This document shows, one piece after another, positions 18,897-27,400 of a DNA stretch of 64,000 nucleotides. Numbering within the stretch: the stretch's first letter is position 1; each line of letters begins with the position of its first letter. The translations under genes and the position numbers were made by a program. The notes under the pieces were generated by a model. It ran no database searches. It had not been told where the DNA came from and was given only the letters and a program-made list of their open reading frames with translations. The DNA lies in assembly GCF_002277815.1 (NCBI RefSeq), contig NZ_NKJI01000006.1, positions 1-64,000 on the forward strand. Direction: 5' to 3'. Source of the DNA: Pseudomonas sp. ERMR1:02. GTDB taxonomy: Bacteria > Pseudomonadota > Gammaproteobacteria > Pseudomonadales > Pseudomonadaceae.

Positions 18897-19393
18897 GAGC
18901 GCAGACCGAACTGGTGCAGTTTGGGCGGGTAGTTGAAGTCTTCATCGCCATGGCGCGAATGATGATGGCCGCCACCATATGCGCCGTGCTCAGGCTGGAA
19001 CGGCGCTTCGATGTTCTCGGTGGTGGCGCCCAGTTGTTCGAGCATCGCCTTGAGCACGTAATCGTCAAGCAGGCGCAACCAGCCGTCGCCAACCTGCAGG
19101 GCGACGTGGCGGTTGCCCAGGTGATAAGCGGCGCGGGTCAATTCGAAAGCGTTGGCGCAGGTGACGTGCAACAGTTGCTCGGCGCGCGCGCAAACGCGGA
19201 CGATGCGCCCGTCTTCGGCTTGCAGGCATTCGCCGTCATACAAAGGCGATTGACCGCGCTCCAGAAACAACCCGACGTCTTCACCTTCAGCACTGAAACA
19301 GCGCAAACGGCTTTTGCTCCGAGCTTCGAAGGTCAGGTGCAACTCGGCGGCCCAGGCAGGTTGAAGATCGATTCTGCGATGAATAACCAGCAT
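18893..19393 (-). CDS. ureE: Urease nickel metallochaperone UreE
   Basis: 166 residues from ATG at 19393 (MLVIHRRIDLQPAWAAELHL); a start 24 bases further upstream is possible. The N-terminal peptide-binding domain is followed by the metal-binding domain with GNRHVALQV and DDYVLKAMLEQLG, then a His-rich tail GGGHHHSRHGDED that binds nickel. UreE feeds nickel to UreG. It heads the ureEFGJ operon, 38 bases downstream of a sigma-54 promoter, unlike ureDABC which lies 25 kb away. Confidence 0.93.
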   Translation of the reverse strand: MLVIHRRIDLQPAWAAELHLTFEARSKSRLRCFSAEGEDVGLFLERGQSPLYDGECLQAEDGRIVRVCARAEQLLHVTCANAFELTRAAYHLGNRHVALQVGDGWLRLLDDYVLKAMLEQLGATTENIEAPFQPEHGAYGGGHHHSRHGDEDFNYPPKLHQFGLRS

Positions 19394-19430
19394 CGGAAAG
19401 CTTCCAGCAATGGACAATGCTCCAGGCTAG

Positions 19431-19446
19431 AGCAAGGGGCTTGCCA
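19431..19446 (-). promoter_or_regulatory. Sigma-54 (RpoN) promoter of ureEFGJ
   Basis: On the minus strand TGGCAAGCCCCTTGCT differs from TGGCACG-N4-TTGCT at one position and keeps the essential GG-N10-GC. It lies 38 bases before the ureE start. Agrees with nitrogen control of urease. Confidence 0.8.
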
Positions 19447-19572
19447 AGCGGGGGGTGTGTAGGAAATGGCTGTAAGGAGAGTAGGGCGAAGCTATCGGAG
19501 GCGGGGGGCTGGATTAAGTTGGTGCGTGGCATTTGAACGTGCACCAAGTTGAGGCAATCTACGATTCAAGCC

Positions 19573-19685
19573 CTGATCGTTTCCATGCGCAGCAAAGGAA
19601 TGCCTCAACGGACGCTCCGCGTTCGGCCTTTTGGGACGCAGAGCGTCCCGAGCTGCATTCCCACGCAGAGCGTGGGAACGATCAG
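19573..19685. repeat. Palindromic repeat, CGTTCCCACGCTCTGCGTGGGAA family
   Basis: Contains hairpins GGACGC-A-GAGCGTCC (about 19634-19648) and CCCACGC-A-GAGCGTGGG (19660-19676) and ends GGGAACGATCAG. Related copies lie at 45691-45802 and 49235-49370. Fills most of the gap between the ureE promoter and the desT-like gene. Confidence 0.75.
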
Positions 19686-19700
19686 ATCAGTGACAAGGGA

Positions 19701-20333
19701 TTATTCGGTGCTACCCAGGCCCTGCCAATGCTTCAACCCGATAAAGATAAACCGCAGCTGCTGGGTGATTTTGGCCTGAGGCGTCAGGTGTTCAGGCAGG
19801 GCCTCGACCGGTGGGTCGATGATTTCCGGCAAGGTGGCGAACACGCTTTTTACGATCAGATCCGCCATGACGCTCAGGCCGGCGATGTCCAGGTGTTGCA
19901 ACTTCGGCATCAACGACAGGTCGGCAGCGAGGTCCGAACTGATATCTTCACGCAAGCGGCCAATGGCCAGGCGCACCGGGAGCGAGCCTCCGTACTGCTC
20001 GCGGGCAAGAAACAGAAACTGCGAACGGTTGGCACTGACCACATCAAGAAAGATCCGCACGGACGCATCAATGATGCCGCCCATGACGAATTCGTTGTGC
20101 CGCACCAAACGGATGGTTTCACGGAAGGTCTGGCCGACCTCGCTGACCAGAACCAGTCCCAGTTCATCCATATCGGCGAAATGCCGGTAAAAGCCGGTAG
20201 GGACGATCCCGGCGGTTTTCGCCACTTCGCGCAAACTCAGGCTGCCGAATCCTCGGCCACCTTCCATCAAGTGGCGGGCAGCGTCCATCAGGGCGTTGCG
20301 GGTTTGTTGTTTCTGTTCGGCGCGGGGCAGCAT
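19701..20333 (-). CDS. desT: TetR family regulator, DesT-like
   Basis: 210 residues from ATG at 20333 (MLPRAEQKQQTRNALMDAAR). N-terminal helix-turn-helix SLREVAKTAGIVPTGFYRHF (about 36-55) and an all-helical ligand domain. In P. aeruginosa, desT lies next to ureE and controls the acyl-CoA desaturase genes desCB by sensing the saturated/unsaturated acyl-CoA balance; length, sequence character and the ureE neighbourhood all agree. Here, however, the divergent neighbour is a repeat protein, and no desaturase pair is in the window, so the target must lie elsewhere. Naming is by synteny and resemblance. Confidence 0.75.
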   Translation of the reverse strand: MLPRAEQKQQTRNALMDAARHLMEGGRGFGSLSLREVAKTAGIVPTGFYRHFADMDELGLVLVSEVGQTFRETIRLVRHNEFVMGGIIDASVRIFLDVVSANRSQFLFLAREQYGGSLPVRLAIGRLREDISSDLAADLSLMPKLQHLDIAGLSVMADLIVKSVFATLPEIIDPPVEALPEHLTPQAKITQQLRFIFIGLKHWQGLGSTE

Positions 20334-20462
20334 CGCAAGGGCGTTTTCTGGAGAAGGAGAGCGGCGCACTCTAGCAAATCGGCTTTGCCTGCGTCGAACG
20401 TCGAACGTTGATAAAGGAGATCAAGCGGGGAGGCGGTGCGTCTATAGAGTGAGGAGCCAGAA

Positions 20463-20491
20463 AGTCAAAAGCCCAATCCGGTGATTGGGCT
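20463..20491 (-). terminator. Rho-independent terminator of the repeat-protein gene
   Basis: Read on the minus strand: AGCCCAATC-ACCG-GATTGGGCT followed by TTTTGACTTT. It begins about 22 bases after the stop at 20513. Confidence 0.85.
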
Positions 20492-20512
20492 ATTTTCAGG
20501 GCCGCCATGGGC

Positions 20513-20941
20513 TTAGCTCGTAGCGCTGTTGCGTTCGATTACACGGTCACCACCGCCTTCGGCCAGCGTTTGACCTTGTGGGGTGCGGTCCGAGCCGTCA
20601 GCGGCCAGGGTTTGACCTTGTGGAGTGCGGTCCGAGCCGTCAGCGGCCAGGGTTTGACCTTGTGGGGTGCGCTCCGAGCCGTCAGCGGCGAGGGTTTGAC
20701 CTTGTGGAGTACGGTCAGAGCCATCTTGAGTGATCAGGCCTTTTTCTTTCAGGCGATCGTTACCACCTTCGGCGAGGGTCTGGCCTTGTGGGGTGCGGTC
20801 GGAACCATCAGCGGCGACGGTTTGGCTGAACACTGAGTGGTTGTCTTTCACTTGTGGGGTAGCCTGGTCGGCAGCTGGCAGTGCGAATGCAGTGCTGGCC
20901 AGCATTGAGAGGGTAAGGCTAAGCAGCAATTGGCGTTTCAT
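20513..20941 (-). CDS. Secreted protein with 14-residue tandem repeats
   Basis: 142 residues with a clear Sec signal peptide (MKRQLLLSLTLSMLASTAFA) and then tandem copies of a 14-residue unit DGSDRTPQGQTLAA (variants DGSERTPQ..., EGGNDRLKEK...). Four near-identical copies plus degenerate flanking ones cover about residues 35-135. The repeats are hydrophilic, without Cys, and likely disordered or bead-like, perhaps calcium- or wall-interacting by their Asp content. I do not recognise a function. It is a single-gene unit with its own terminator. The DNA repeats of 42 bases are almost identical, so copy number may vary between strains. Confidence 0.75.
   Translation of the reverse strand: MKRQLLLSLTLSMLASTAFALPAADQATPQVKDNHSVFSQTVAADGSDRTPQGQTLAEGGNDRLKEKGLITQDGSDRTPQGQTLAADGSERTPQGQTLAADGSDRTPQGQTLAADGSDRTPQGQTLAEGGGDRVIERNSATS
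20544..20822. repeat. 42-base tandem repeats inside the secreted repeat gene
   Basis: Phrase GGTTTGACCTTGTGGGGTGC with a following GGTCCGAGCCGTCAGCGGC recurs every 42 bases; the middle copies are nearly identical at DNA level, the outer ones degenerate. In frame with the protein repeat. Confidence 0.85.
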
Positions 20942-21327
20942 GATCGGATGCTCCGTAGGAGGGCGATAAAGTGGGTACGAGTGCAATGCTACTCTCGATA
21001 AGTCGATATAAAAGTTCATAAACGCAATGATAATAATCAACGAAATTGATTGTTCTCTGGAGCCCTTCTAAACCGGGCCTTTCCGGCGGATGCATTTGCA
21101 CCGAGGTGGGTATTTTCGACTCACTTGCGCCACGCAAAAGTGCGGGTCCGGTAACGCTAAATAGGAGAGGAGAGCACTGGTCGACCGGTCAATTGCGCCA
21201 AAATCGTTTTTTGATTAAACCTGCGGACGGTTTTCCAGTCGTAGATTCCATAGCGGGCCGGTTCTGGCTCTGCGTTTTTTATGTGCGTCGCAGTCGGGGC
21301 GCTCAGTCGTATCAGGAGCCCTGTGCA
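20942..21327. other. Divergent intergenic region
   Basis: 386 bases between the repeat-protein start and asmA start. AT-rich around 20990-21060, where promoters for both genes probably lie. I see no further gene, repeat or strong known site here. Confidence 0.4.
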
Positions 21328-23396
21328 ATGACGCGCACTCGTAAAATTCTCGCCTGGACCATCACCAGCCTCGTTGTCCTGCTGGCCGTGCTGGTGGCGA
21401 TCATCGTGTTCTTCGATTGGAACCGGATCAAACCACCCCTCAACGCCAAGGTGTCCGAGGAGCTGCACCGACCATTCGCCATCAACGGCAACCTGGCGGT
21501 GGTCTGGCGGCGCGAGCTCGAAGAGGGCGGTTGGCGCGCCTGGGTGCCGTGGCCGCATGTGGTGGCCGAGGATCTGAGCCTGGGCAATCCGGACTGGTCG
21601 AAGGCACCGCAGATGGTCACCCTCAAACGCGTGGAACTGCGCATCTCGCCTTTGGCCTTGTTGGCGCAACGCGTGGTAATCCCGCGTATCGACCTCACCG
21701 AGCCCAATGCCGAGCTGCAACGCCTGGCCGACGGTCGCGCCAACTGGACGTTCAAGTTCGATCCGAAAGACCCGAACGCCAAATCTTCACCGTGGGTGGT
21801 GGATATCGGCGCGATCGGCTTCGACAAGGGCCACGTCACCCTCGACGATCAGAGCCTGAAGACGCAGCTCGACGTGCTGATCGATCCGCTGGGCAAACCG
21901 ATTCCGTTCAGCGAGATCGTCGGTGACAAAGCCGCAAAAACCGCGCAAGAGCAGGGGGCGGCACCGCAGGACTACGCGTTTGCCTTGAAGGTCAAAGGCC
22001 AGTACCACGGACAAAAACTGGCGGGCCAGGGCAAGATTGGCGGCCTGTTGTCCTTGCAGGACGCTGCCCGGCCATTTCCGTTGCAGGCTCAAGTGAAGAT
22101 CGCCGACGCCAGCGTCGAGTTGGCCGGCACCCTGACCGATCCGATGAACCTCGGCGCACTGGACCTGCGCCTGAAACTTGCCGGTACCAGCCTGGGCAAT
22201 CTCTATCCGTTGACCGGCGTGACGCTGCCAGATACGCCGCCATATGCGACTGACGGTCAGTTGATCGCCAAGCTGCATGAGCCGGGGGCGCAGTGTTTCG
22301 CTATGAAGGATTCAACGGCACCATCGGCGCCAGCGATATCCATGGCAACTTGAGTTATGTCGCCAGCCAGCCACGGCCGAAACTCAGCGGTTCGCTACTT
22401 TCCAATCAACTGTTGTTTGCCGACCTGGCGCCATTGATCGGCGCCGACTCCAATGCCAAGCAAAAGGCCCGTGGCGGTGAAAGCAAGCAGCCGGCGGACA
22501 AAGTGCTGCCGGTCGAAGAGTTCAAGACCGAGCGCTGGCGGGATATGGACGCCGATGTCGAGTTCACCGGAAAACGCATCGTCCACAGCGAAAAAATGCC
22601 GTTCAGCGATCTCTACACGCACCTGCTGCTCACCGATGGCGTGCTCAGCCTGGAACCGCTGCGGTTTGGCGTGGCGGGCGGCAAGCTGGATGCGCAGATT
22701 CGCCTGAACGGTCAGACCGAGCCCCTGGAGGGCAAGGCTAAACTCACTGCACGCGGCTTTAAGCTCAAGCAGTTGTTCCCGACCTTCGAGCCGATGAAAA
22801 CCAGTTTTGGTGAACTCAATGGCGATGCTGACATTACCGGACGCGGCAACTCGGTGGCCAAGTTGCTGGGTAGCGCCAACGGCAATCTGAAAATGCTGAT
22901 CAACGACGGGGCAATCAGTCGCGAGTTGATGGAACTGGCCGGGTTGAACGTCGGCAACTATGTAGTGGGCAGGATCTTTGGCGACAAGGAAGTGAAGATC
23001 AACTGTGCGGCCGCCGACTTCAACATCAGAAGCGGTCTGGCGACCACGCGGCTGTTTGTCTTCGATACCGAGAATGCGATCATTTATATCGATGGCACGG
23101 CGAACATGGCGACCGAACAACTGGACCTGACCATTACCCCGGAATCCAAAGGCTGGCGTTTGATTTCGTTGCGTTCACCGCTGTATGTGCGGGGCAAGTT
23201 CATCAAACCCGATGCTGGAGTGAAAACCGTGCCATTGCTGTTGCGCGGGGCCGGGATGGTTGCGCTGGGTGTGATCGCCGCGCCAGCGGCGGGGTTGCTG
23301 GCGTTGGTGGCACCGAGCGGCGGCGAACCGAATCAGTGTGCGCCGTTGCTGGAGCAGATGAAGGCGGGCAAGGCGCCGAAGACGGTGAAGAACTGA
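21328..23396 (+). CDS. AsmA family protein (frameshifted)
   Basis: About 689 residues when a missing G near 22285 is restored (KLHEPG-GAVFRYEGFNG). One N-terminal transmembrane anchor (residues about 7-30, ILAWTITSLVVLLAVLVAII) then a long periplasmic beta-rich body typical of AsmA/TamB-like lipid-transfer proteins: early WVPWPHVVAEDLSLGNPDWS and, near the end, the conserved NIRSGLATTRLFVFDTENA and GTANMATEQLDLTITPESKG. AsmA proteins influence outer-membrane lipid and porin homeostasis. ATG at 21328 directly precedes the basic anchor. Single gene, probably ended by the inverted repeat at 23416-23452. Confidence 0.88.
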
Positions 23397-23415
23397 GGCG
23401 TGTTTGAAAGGATGG

Positions 23416-23452
23416 TTGATCGCTCTCGCAGCTTAGATCCGAGAGCAATCAA
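23416..23452. terminator. Inverted repeat between converging genes
   Basis: TTGATCGCTCTCG / CGAGAGCAATCAA with one mismatch, loop of about 11. Lies between the 3' ends of asmA and the minus-strand orphan gene; probably a shared terminator, though without a long T run. Confidence 0.5.
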
Positions 23453-23461
23453 ATTATTGTG

Positions 23462-24172
23462 TCAGCCCAAACGGTTGGGTGTTGGGACATGCAGCAAATC
23501 GGTGTTGATGTGATTGCCGATTTTTTTTATCACACTAGCTCTGATCTTGTCGTACTGGCGCGCATCCAGCGAACTATTCAACAACCACATATTGGATTTT
23601 CCATCCTTGAGGGAGTTTAGGAGGGGTTGATCCAGGATGTCCATGCTGATTCCACCGCATGTTTTGAATTTAACCTGCAGGGTGATGATGCTTGCATTGT
23701 TGCGAACAACGGTCAGCCGGGTTGAAGTGGCCACCGGTTTTTGCGTTGAGAGGACGCAATTGATTTCGTTGACTGGGATAAACGTGTTCGCTTGAAGTTT
23801 ATCGAGAATTTTTTGGATAATCGGTGACTGGGTTGGCGGCTTCTTCAGTTGCAAAAAAGCGTTAAGTAGAAATTGTTTTTCCTCTTTGGTCAGAGAAGTT
23901 CCCATGCCTAGTTCGACGATTTCCAAGAGGCTTTTGTTGGAAAACTCGAATTGCTTAATCGTTCGGGCATTTTCAATCCAACCCAATTTTCCGACAGTGT
24001 TTGCATATTCGGAGAACAGTTGTTCTCGGTTGTTTGAGTGTTTTGAAGTCGATGCGAGATCACCGAGAAGACTGGAATTCAAAATGTCCTGTTTATAGTC
24101 TTCGCCGTGCGCACCAAAAAAAACGGTGATGGTGCCGTTAATCAGGTAAGTGTCATAAGTGGATGCTTCCAT
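23462..24172 (-). CDS. Hypothetical protein, AT-rich orphan island gene B
   Basis: 236 residues, not recognised. Soluble, no signal peptide or membrane segment. Starts MEASTYDTYLINGTITVFFG; contains LFSEYANTVGKLGWIENA and NSSLDARQYDKIRASVIKKI. These two blocks resemble the corresponding parts of the next gene upstream (LFEWYKDYVDGLSNLGW and NCISLDARESSRG), so the two are probably diverged paralogues. The DNA is visibly richer in A and T than the flanking asmA and lipase genes, with Asn/Lys/Ile-rich protein, suggesting acquisition from elsewhere. A perfect hairpin separates it from its neighbour. Confidence 0.6.
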   Translation of the reverse strand: MEASTYDTYLINGTITVFFGAHGEDYKQDILNSSLLGDLASTSKHSNNREQLFSEYANTVGKLGWIENARTIKQFEFSNKSLLEIVELGMGTSLTKEEKQFLLNAFLQLKKPPTQSPIIQKILDKLQANTFIPVNEINCVLSTQKPVATSTRLTVVRNNASIITLQVKFKTCGGISMDILDQPLLNSLKDGKSNMWLLNSSLDARQYDKIRASVIKKIGNHINTDLLHVPTPNRLG

Positions 24173-24204
24173 GGTTTGGGTACTCGAAGTGTCGTACGAA
24201 AATT

Positions 24205-24236
24205 GTTTAAATCGGCAGAGGTGTACCGATTTAAAC
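24205..24236 (-). terminator. Perfect hairpin between the two orphan genes
   Basis: GTTTAAATCGG (24205-24215) and CCGATTTAAAC (24226-24236) are exact complements with a 10-base loop, 12 bases after the stop of the upstream gene and followed on the minus strand by AATTTT. Probably a terminator or attenuator. Confidence 0.7.
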
Positions 24237-24247
24237 AGTCATTGATT

Positions 24248-25015
24248 TTAGAAGTCAGGAAGGTCGTCAATGAATTTTTTGCCGGCCTCGCTGTATCTAC
24301 TCAACAACCTGGCACGTAGCCCCGAGAAAACGTTGTTGTCCAGATAGCAGCGCACAGCTCCGGTTTTTATGGAAGTGGATTGTCGTGTGGACTTCCAGAA
24401 TAGGATTCCGCGGCTGCTTTCGCGCGCATCGAGAGAGATGCAGTTAAGTATCATGTTCGCTTGCCCGTTGCCATCGACCCAGACGGGGGCGATGTCGAAC
24501 TTGGCTTGCGTGCCAAGCTTGGAGCCACTGTTAAAGATGTCGATCGCCCGAGGGCTGCTTTGCACGGCTTCTACAGCTTGTTTGCCGACATTTGCCAGAA
24601 TGCTAGCGCCTGCGGCACCTATGAGTCCCCTGGAAACTTCCAAGGCTACCTGGTCCATCGTCAGCCCGGTTCTCCTGATGGTGACCTCTTGGATGTTCTT
24701 GTTTTGAATAGTCCAGCCTAGATTTGACAGGCCATCCACATAATCTTTGTACCATTCAAAGAGCTGTTTCTCTTCGGGGTATTTTATAGTGGCCGCTCGC
24801 TGCATTACCAACTTGCAAAGGTTGACGTCGTCAATGGTTTGTTGCGAAACGCCCGGTAGATACGCATTAATCGTGTCGGGCATGACACTGGCGGTTGATT
24901 TACTGACGTCGTGCGGCGGCGTGTCTTCCGAGAAGCCACCAAATGCCCGCGGCATCATGATTGGTGGTAACGATGGCAGGGAGTCAATGAAATCGAGACG
25001 TTGTTCAAGATGCAT
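24248..25015 (-). CDS. Hypothetical protein, AT-rich orphan island gene A
   Basis: 255 residues, not recognised. Begins MHLEQRLDFIDSLPSLPPIM, has a Pro/Thr-rich first 45 residues, then VMPDTINAYLPGVSQQTIDD, an aromatic block LFEWYKDYVDGLSNLGW, a mildly hydrophobic helix (GLIGAAGASILANVGKQAVE) and a C-terminal half with FDIAPVWVDGNG and SLDARESSRG. No signal peptide. The same block order in the downstream gene suggests a paralogous pair acting together, possibly as two subunits. Low GC compared with neighbours and placement beside a truncated transporter gene suggest horizontal gain. No function is proposed. Confidence 0.6.
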   Translation of the reverse strand: MHLEQRLDFIDSLPSLPPIMMPRAFGGFSEDTPPHDVSKSTASVMPDTINAYLPGVSQQTIDDVNLCKLVMQRAATIKYPEEKQLFEWYKDYVDGLSNLGWTIQNKNIQEVTIRRTGLTMDQVALEVSRGLIGAAGASILANVGKQAVEAVQSSPRAIDIFNSGSKLGTQAKFDIAPVWVDGNGQANMILNCISLDARESSRGILFWKSTRQSTSIKTGAVRCYLDNNVFSGLRARLLSRYSEAGKKFIDDLPDF

Positions 25016-25185
25016 AAAAGTATTCCTTTACTTGGTTATGTGAACAACCAGATGGTTGTAATGGCTAGATTAAGTTTATGCTGAGAAAAGTCCATTTGAG
25101 GTTTGTAACTTTGAATGGTAAAGCGGTAGATAGCTAAAGTGTCGTCGCGATCAATATAATTTTATCTTCGATGTTTTCTTGATCC

Positions 25186-25299
25186 GATCACACGTTGGGC
25201 ACGGTGTTTCTCGGGTTTGCGTTGCTAGGCGAAAGCCTGACGGCGGTCAAGTCGCTGTCGGTAGGGTTGATCGTTGCGGGGGTAGTGGGGCTGAAGTAG
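25186..25299 (+). pseudogene. SMR-family multidrug transporter remnant (C-terminal ~37 residues)
   Basis: An open stretch ending at TAG 25297-25299 reads LGTVFLGFALLGESLTAVKS then LSVGLIVAGVVGLK, which is the last transmembrane helix of EmrE/QacE/SugE-type small multidrug resistance proteins (…LIVAGVVGLK is the usual end). There is no start codon or upstream three quarters of the gene: the sequence before 25186 is AT-rich and unrelated. The break coincides with the edge of the two-gene orphan island, so insertion of that island probably removed the 5' part. Confidence 0.7.
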
Positions 25300-25430
25300 C
25301 GAATGTCATAGACTGGTCGTCGACTTGTCACGTTCGCTGCAGATGCTTGGCGGATGTCATGCCTCGCGCCTTGCGTCAACGCTCACTCACAACCCTCGAT
25401 CACAAGCCTCGATCACAAGGAAGTCCGCCC

Positions 25431-26319
25431 ATGTCGCAAGGTTCGGCCACGCGTTATCCGCTGGTGCTGGTCCCGGGAATGCTCGGGTTTGTCCGGCTGC
25501 TGCTTTATCCGTACTGGTACGGATCATTTCGGCGCTACGCCGGGGTGGTGCGGTGGTGTTTGCAGTGCAGGTCTCGCCAATCAATTCCAATGAAGTACGC
25601 GGTGAACAGTTGCTGGCGCGGATCGAGGAGATTCTGCGTGAGACGGGGGCCGAGAAGGTCAACCTGATCGGCCACAGCCAAGGCTCGCTGACTGCCCGGT
25701 ACGCTGCCGCCAAGCGCCCTGATCGGGTGGCGTCGGTGACGTCGGTGGCGGGCCCAATCATGGCTCCGAACTGGCGGACTACCTGCACAAACATTATCCC
25801 CATGACAGCGCCAAGGGTCGATTGCTGTGCTTTTTGCTACGTCTGGTCGGTTCGCTGATGAGTCTGCTGGAAACCGGTTATCGCGGTCCGAAGCTGCCAA
25901 TGGATATCCACGGCGCTCACCACTCACTCACCACAGAAGGCGTGACGCTGTTCAATCAGCGTTATCCACAGGGGCTGCCGGAGATCTGGGGCGGGCATGG
26001 GCCGCAAGAGGTGAACGGCGTGCGTTACTACTCCTGGTCGGGCACTTTGCAACCGGGCAAGACCGATCGCGGGCGCAACCTGTTCGATGGCACCAACCGC
26101 AGTTGCCGGCTGTTCGCCAGGACCTTCGTTCGCGAAGCCGGACATTGCGACGGGATGGTCGGACGCTACAGCTCGCATCTGGGGACGGTGATTGGCGATG
26201 AGTATCCGCTGGACCACTTCGACATCGTCAATCAGTCGTTGGGTCTGGTGGGGAAGGGGGCGGAGCCGGTGCGGTTGTTTGTCGAGCATGCTGCACGGCT
26301 AAAAGCCGCCGGAGTTTAA
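25431..26319 (+). CDS. Triacylglycerol lipase, alpha/beta hydrolase (two frame breaks)
   Basis: About 296 residues after repairing one-base losses near 25520 (WYG-IISALRRGGAVVF) and 25752 (VAGPNHGSELAD). Family I Pseudomonas lipase: oxyanion segment YPLVLVPGMLGF, nucleophile Ser in LIGHSQGSLTARY, Asp in GHCDGMVGRYSSHLG and His in LDHFDIVNQ complete the triad. There is no signal peptide and no lipase-specific foldase gene nearby, so it resembles the intracellular or non-Sec exported members rather than foldase-dependent secreted lipases. Ester substrate is inferred to be acylglycerol. Stands alone, 3' end converging on the EamA gene. Confidence 0.85.
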
Positions 26320-26340
26320 TGGTCAGACCGTATCATCGTT

Positions 26341-26408
26341 CTTCGCGAGCAAGCCCGCTCCCACAATTGAAATGCATTCCAAATGTGGGAGCGGGCTTGC
26401 TCGCGAAG
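26341..26408. repeat. REP pair (REPIN), short loop
   Basis: Arms CTTCGCGAGCAAGCCCGCTC... (26341-26364) and TGTGGGAGCGGGCTTGCTCG... (26384-26408) between converging lipase and EamA genes. Confidence 0.85.
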
Positions 26409-26416
26409 AGGCCAGA

Positions 26417-27304
26417 TCAGGCGACGCTGACCTTACGGCCCAACACAGTGGTCCAGCGCTCGGAAAGTATCACGCCACCTAGCGTCAACATCCCACCCAC
26501 CAGGTGATACATCGCCAATTGCTCATGCAGCACCGCCGCCGCAATCAGTGCGGTCATCACCGGCAGCAAATTGAAAAACAGCGTGGTCCGGCTGGGTCCC
26601 AAACGGACCACGGCCTGCATCCACGCCAGTGGCGCCAGCATCGAAGCCAGCAGGCAGGCGTACAACACCAGCGGAATGTTCTGCAGGGTCAGGCCGATTT
26701 TCGGTGAAGCGAGGAACAACGGAAAAAGCACAACCACCGCCACCAGCACCTGCAAATACAACAACACCAGCGGCGGCAGTTTCAGCTGCCATTTCTTCAG
26801 CAGTGTGCTGTAAATCGCATAGGCCAGCGTGGCGACCAGCATCATCGCATCACCCAGGTTCACCCCGTGCTCCAAAAGCACGGCGAGGCTGCCTGACGAG
26901 ACGACCACCAATACCCCGGCGAACGACAGCACTGCACCGGCCAGTGCGCCGACGGTCAGGCGCTGGCCGAGGCTGATGATCGCCATGGCCAGGGACATCA
27001 ATGGCATCAGCGACAGGATGATTCCCATGTTAGTGGCCGAGGTCAGGGCCGCGGCGAAATACGCCAGGCTTTGATAGACCGCCATGCCGAGCACACCCAG
27101 GATGAAAATCTTGCCCAGATTCGGGCGAATCGCCGGCCAGTGGGCGATCACCGGTTTAAGCATGAAGGGTGTGAACAGCAGTCCGGCGAGCAGCCAGCGG
27201 TAGAAACCGATCTCGGCGGGGAAGATCGCCCCGGCTGACATTTTTGTGATCACGGTGTTGCCGGCCCAGATAAAAATGGCCAGCAGGGGATAAGCGTATT
27301 GCAT
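26417..27304 (-). CDS. EamA/DMT family transporter
   Basis: 295 residues in ten predicted transmembrane helices arranged as two EamA repeats (about 1-135 and 145-285); opens MQYAYPLLAIFIWAGNTVIT and closes the second repeat with GGMLTLGGVILSERW. Drug/metabolite exporters of this family move amino acids, small metabolites or drugs; the substrate cannot be told here. It is divergent from an AraC regulator with 96 bases between starts, so that regulator probably controls it. Confidence 0.88.
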   Translation of the reverse strand: MQYAYPLLAIFIWAGNTVITKMSAGAIFPAEIGFYRWLLAGLLFTPFMLKPVIAHWPAIRPNLGKIFILGVLGMAVYQSLAYFAAALTSATNMGIILSLMPLMSLAMAIISLGQRLTVGALAGAVLSFAGVLVVVSSGSLAVLLEHGVNLGDAMMLVATLAYAIYSTLLKKWQLKLPPLVLLYLQVLVAVVVLFPLFLASPKIGLTLQNIPLVLYACLLASMLAPLAWMQAVVRLGPSRTTLFFNLLPVMTALIAAAVLHEQLAMYHLVGGMLTLGGVILSERWTTVLGRKVSVA

Positions 27305-27400
27305 CGGGGAAAACCAGAACGTTAATGAGCGGTGATTATCCCCTGTCTGGATACAAGCCTATACTTCGATCCAGACAACCCACCCCTGATTCCGGACAGC

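Noticed and set aside
17682..18932. 416-codon plus-strand frame opposite ureG and ureF
   Set aside because: Antisense to clearly identified urease accessory genes; no independent motif.
20544..20822. Regular ~42-base direct repeats considered as a CRISPR array
   Set aside because: Repeats abut without unique spacers, stay in one reading frame and encode a protein repeat after a signal peptide.
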